The notes beneath the pieces were generated by a model that was not told the origin of the DNA, did not search any database, and worked only from the letters and a program-made list of their open reading frames with translations. DNA of 6,910 nucleotides from AC-69 sp036519575 (GTDB lineage Bacteria > Actinomycetota > UBA4738 > HRBIN12). The DNA is taken from the NCBI GenBank assembly GCA_036519575.1, contig DATDKZ010000260.1:1-6910 (forward strand), given 5' to 3'. The translations under genes were made by a program, and so were the position numbers. Of the stretch, positions 5,064-6,910 are shown piece after piece (within the stretch, counting starts at the first letter, position 1; each line of letters starts with the position of its first letter).

Positions 5064-5803
5064 AGGGCAGCGCTGACGCCGCTCCACGGGCGCCGTCGCC
5101 CGAACCGGCGCCGGCAGCGGGGGAGCGGCCCGAGTCCCAGCCGGAGGCGGTCAGCCTGGAGGCGGTCCAGGCCAATCCGGAGCTCTCCGGGTTCATCTCC
5201 GCAGCCGACCGGGTCATGGAGGGGCTGGGCTACACCGAGCACGGCTTTCGCCACGCCAACCTGGTCGCTCGGATCAGCTACAACGTCCTGACCCGTGTGG
5301 GCTTCGACGAGCACACCGCAAATCTGGCGAGCGTGTCGGGTTACCTCCACGACGTGGGCAACATGGTGTCCCGGGAGGTCCACGGGCAGATCGGGGCGGT
5401 GCTCGTGTATCAGGCCCTGAAGGACCATGTCGCCGGGACCGACCTGGCCTCCATCGTCGCCGCTGTGGCGAACCACGAGGAGGAGAACGGGTACCAGGTG
5501 TCGCCGGCGGCCGCCGCTGTCATCCTGGCCGACAAGTCCGACGTTCACCGCAGCCGCGTCCGCAAGTCCGGACAGATCGAGTTCGACATCCACGACCGGG
5601 TCAACTTCGCCGCCGAACAGTCCTTCCTGCGGGTAGACTCGATCGCCCGCACCATCACTCTCGAGCTCACCATCGACACCGAGATCAGTCAGGTCATGGA
5701 ATACTTCGAGATCTTCCTCGGCCGCATGCAGATGTGCCGGAAGGCTGCCGAGGTCCTCGACACCAAGTTCAAGCTCACGATCAACGGGGCCGAGCTGGCG
5801 TGA
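5060..5803 (+). CDS. HD-domain phosphohydrolase of unknown substrate
   Basis: The 247-residue product has an HD superfamily metal-dependent phosphohydrolase core. The likely ligands are in order: H65 in EHGFRHANLVA, H97-D98 in GYLHDVGN, H108 in REVHGQ, H139 in VANHEEENG and D158 in ADKSDVHRSRV. Close-looking relatives that I recall from Firmicutes and other phyla share TEHGFRH, DKSDVHRSRVR, FDIHDRVN and the C-terminal VMEYFEIFLxRMxMCRKAAE block. They are annotated only as HD-domain proteins, and I know of no established substrate. There is no signal peptide or membrane helix, so it should be cytoplasmic. Residues 8-30 are a Pro/Ala/Glu-rich, probably disordered leader. GTG 5060 is chosen because it overlaps the yajC stop and no ATG or GTG lies between it and the domain. 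AGGAGG at 5041-5046 is 13 bases upstream, an unusually long spacing. Both ends overlap neighbours by GTGA, so it is probably co-translated with yajC and secD. Confidence 0.9.
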   Translation: MKGSADAAPRAPSPEPAPAAGERPESQPEAVSLEAVQANPELSGFISAADRVMEGLGYTEHGFRHANLVARISYNVLTRVGFDEHTANLASVSGYLHDVGNMVSREVHGQIGAVLVYQALKDHVAGTDLASIVAAVANHEEENGYQVSPAAAAVILADKSDVHRSRVRKSGQIEFDIHDRVNFAAEQSFLRVDSIARTITLELTIDTEISQVMEYFEIFLGRMQMCRKAAEVLDTKFKLTINGAELA

Positions 5804-6910
5804 GGGGCAGCAGCCGCAATCTCTGGCTCTCACTCGCGTTCGTCGGCGTCCTGGTGATCGCGTCCGTCGGCGCATTCGTGGCCGGCATCCGCCCGGTGCT
5901 CGGCCTGGATCTGGAGGGCGGCGTGTCGGTCGTCCTCGCCGCGCCCGACGGGACGCCCGAGTCCGTCATGGAACGGGCCCTGGAGAACATCCGCAACCGG
6001 GTCGATGCCTTCGGCGTAGGCGAGCCACTCCTGTTCCGTTCGGGCAACACCATCGAGGTCCAGTTGCCGGGGTTGGCCCGTGGATCCATCGACGAGCGGG
6101 CGAAGGATCAGTTCTGCATTGAGGGAGAGGCCGGATCGGTCTACCGATGCTTCCCCACCCAGTCGGAGGCGGCCACCGAGCTCCACGGCACCACGGTGAA
6201 CACGGTGGTGAACAGCGTCTGCTTGTCCGGGCTCTCCGAGTTCGACAGCGCGCCTCAATGCTTCGGTTCGCCGAAAGACGCCAACACGGCGATCAAGGGG
6301 ATCACGGTGTCGAAGGAGAAGGCAAAGTGGTGCCTGGCCGACACCGGGCTGGCCACGGACCCGTGCTTCGAGTCCAAGGATGCGGCGAACGCGGCGCTGG
6401 CCGGGATCGGCACCGCCGTCTCGCAGAGCTACTGCGTCCAGGGATCCAAGGGGGAGACGTTGTCCACGGACGCCGGGCCGGCCTGCTTCCCCGACGAGGC
6501 TCAGGCCCAGCAGGTGCTGTCCGCCATCTCCGTCCAGCACGAGACGCACGAGTTCTGCGTGATCAGCTCGGCGGGGAAGGGCCTGGGGTGCTATCTGACC
6601 AGGGACGCGGCTGAGGCGCAGCTCCAGAAGACGGGACAGGAGCGCCTGCTTCAGGTGATCGGCACCACCGCCCGGCTGGAGGAACGAGAGGTGCTCCAGA
6701 CCATCGCCACCGGCACGCCCGAGTTCGAGTCCACGCCGGTCACGTGTGGAACAGCGACCGAACAGGGGACGGCCGACTGCAGCTTCGAAGCGCTGAAGGA
6801 TCAGACGGTCGTGTTCGCCGGGCAGGAGGGCGACAAGTACCGGCTGGGACCGGTCGAGATCACCGGCGACATGATCAAGAGGGCCACGGCCCTGTACAGC
6901 TCGGGCAGCG
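5800..6910 (+). CDS. secD: Protein translocase subunit SecD, 3' end outside window, with Cys-repeat insert
   Basis: SecD with SecF uses the proton gradient to help pull proteins out of the SecYEG channel on the outer face of the membrane. The frame stays open from GTG 5800 to the last base (370 residues visible, no stop). Residues 9-29 form the first membrane helix. Then come the SecD marks LGLDLEGG (34-41), ENIRNRVDAFGV (62-73) and IEVQLPG (85-91), the start of the P1 domain. In ordinary SecD the helix and strand ending in IGxTAxLxFRxVL follow within about 10-15 residues. Here that element (LLQVIGTTARLEEREVL, 283-299) comes only after about 185 extra residues made of five Cys-containing repeats. 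P1 then resumes, with C316, C327 and KYRLGPVEITGDMI (346-359). The GTG overlaps the upstream TGA; no strong Shine-Dalgarno is seen. Membrane helices 2-6 must lie beyond the window. Identity is firm; the insert's role is unknown. Confidence 0.95.
   Translation, partial: MRGSSRNLWLSLAFVGVLVIASVGAFVAGIRPVLGLDLEGGVSVVLAAPDGTPESVMERALENIRNRVDAFGVGEPLLFRSGNTIEVQLPGLARGSIDERAKDQFCIEGEAGSVYRCFPTQSEAATELHGTTVNTVVNSVCLSGLSEFDSAPQCFGSPKDANTAIKGITVSKEKAKWCLADTGLATDPCFESKDAANAALAGIGTAVSQSYCVQGSKGETLSTDAGPACFPDEAQAQQVLSAISVQHETHEFCVISSAGKGLGCYLTRDAAEAQLQKTGQERLLQVIGTTARLEEREVLQTIATGTPEFESTPVTCGTATEQGTADCSFEALKDQTVVFAGQEGDKYRLGPVEITGDMIKRATALYSSGS
6112..6648 (+). repeat. Five tandem Cys-pair repeats inserted in the SecD P1 domain
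   Basis: SecD residues 105-283 divide into five diverged units. Unit 1: residues 105-139, bases 6112-6216, C106/C117. Unit 2: 140-176, bases 6217-6327, C141/C154. Unit 3: 177-210, bases 6328-6429, C178/C189. Unit 4: 211-251, bases 6430-6552, C212/C229. Unit 5: 252-283, bases 6553-6648, C253/C264. The shared pattern is [FVWY]-C-[VIL], 9-15 variable residues, C-[FY], a few polar residues, an Ala-rich stretch such as KDAANAALAGI, and a polar linker. First-Cys spacing is 35, 37, 34 and 41 residues. A beta-hairpin held by a disulfide and followed by a helix is the likely fold (inference). Units 2 and 3 are the most alike, also at DNA level, but none is a recent copy. Confidence 0.85.

Noticed and set aside
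3585..5087. 500-codon open frame on the - strand
   Set aside because: It is antisense to ruvB and yajC, with low-complexity composition and no domain signature. It is a GC-driven shadow.
4772..5875. 367-codon open frame on the - strand
   Set aside because: It lies opposite yajC and the HD gene. No motif or own ribosome binding site fits, and the sense genes explain the region fully.
5830..6549. 239-codon - strand frame and a 155-codon + strand frame (6147-6614) across the SecD insert
   Set aside because: Because the insert is unfamiliar, I considered whether another frame is the real gene here. The SecD frame joins conserved SecD segments on both sides without a break and has the ordered Cys repeats. 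The other two show only Arg/Gly/His-rich shadow composition.

Overview
The window is GC-rich, chromosomal-type bacterial DNA. All genes lie on the + strand and are packed with short gaps or 1-4 nt overlaps. The order pdxS-pdxT-yebC-ruvC-ruvA-ruvB-yajC-(HD protein)-secD is essentially the core order known from Actinomycetota. Frequent GTG starts, GC-rich third codon positions and a leaderless-looking ruvC promoter agree with that phylum. The exact class cannot be fixed from the sequence; a deep-branching or uncultured actinobacterial lineage is a reasonable guess.

Layout: (1) positions 1-132 hold the 3' end of a gene whose C-terminus resembles the DUF3048 (YerB-like) lipoprotein family. (2) pdxS and pdxT (205-1714) encode the two subunits of the DXP-independent PLP synthase. 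PdxT makes ammonia from glutamine and PdxS uses it with pentose and triose phosphates to build vitamin B6. (3) yebC follows directly on the pdxT stop (1715-2467). (4) ruvC, ruvA and ruvB (2513-4604) are chained by 4-nt and 1-nt overlaps. They encode the complete Holliday-junction branch migration and resolution machine, and a good promoter ends exactly at the ruvC ATG. (5) After a 72-nt gap with a -10-like box come yajC, an HD-domain phosphohydrolase and secD (4677 to beyond 6910). These are joined by two identical GTGA overlaps and encode the accessory part of the Sec export system plus an enzyme of unknown substrate.

The most unusual feature is in SecD, which is open to the window end and has no stop. 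Between the conserved start of its extracytoplasmic P1 domain and the conserved IGTTARLEEREVL-like segment lies an insert of about 185 residues. It is built from five diverged tandem units of 32-41 residues. Each unit has an aromatic or hydrophobic residue followed by Cys, a second Cys followed by an aromatic residue, and then an Ala-rich helix. I know of no description of such an array in SecD. Second in interest is a perfect 36-bp palindrome inside the ruvC coding sequence, exactly in register with codons 45-56. Third is the HD phosphohydrolase placed between yajC and secD, whose two junctions carry a 12-bp near-identical direct repeat.

No tRNA, rRNA, CRISPR array, insertion sequence or phage gene is visible. 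No non-coding stretch exceeds 300 bases.
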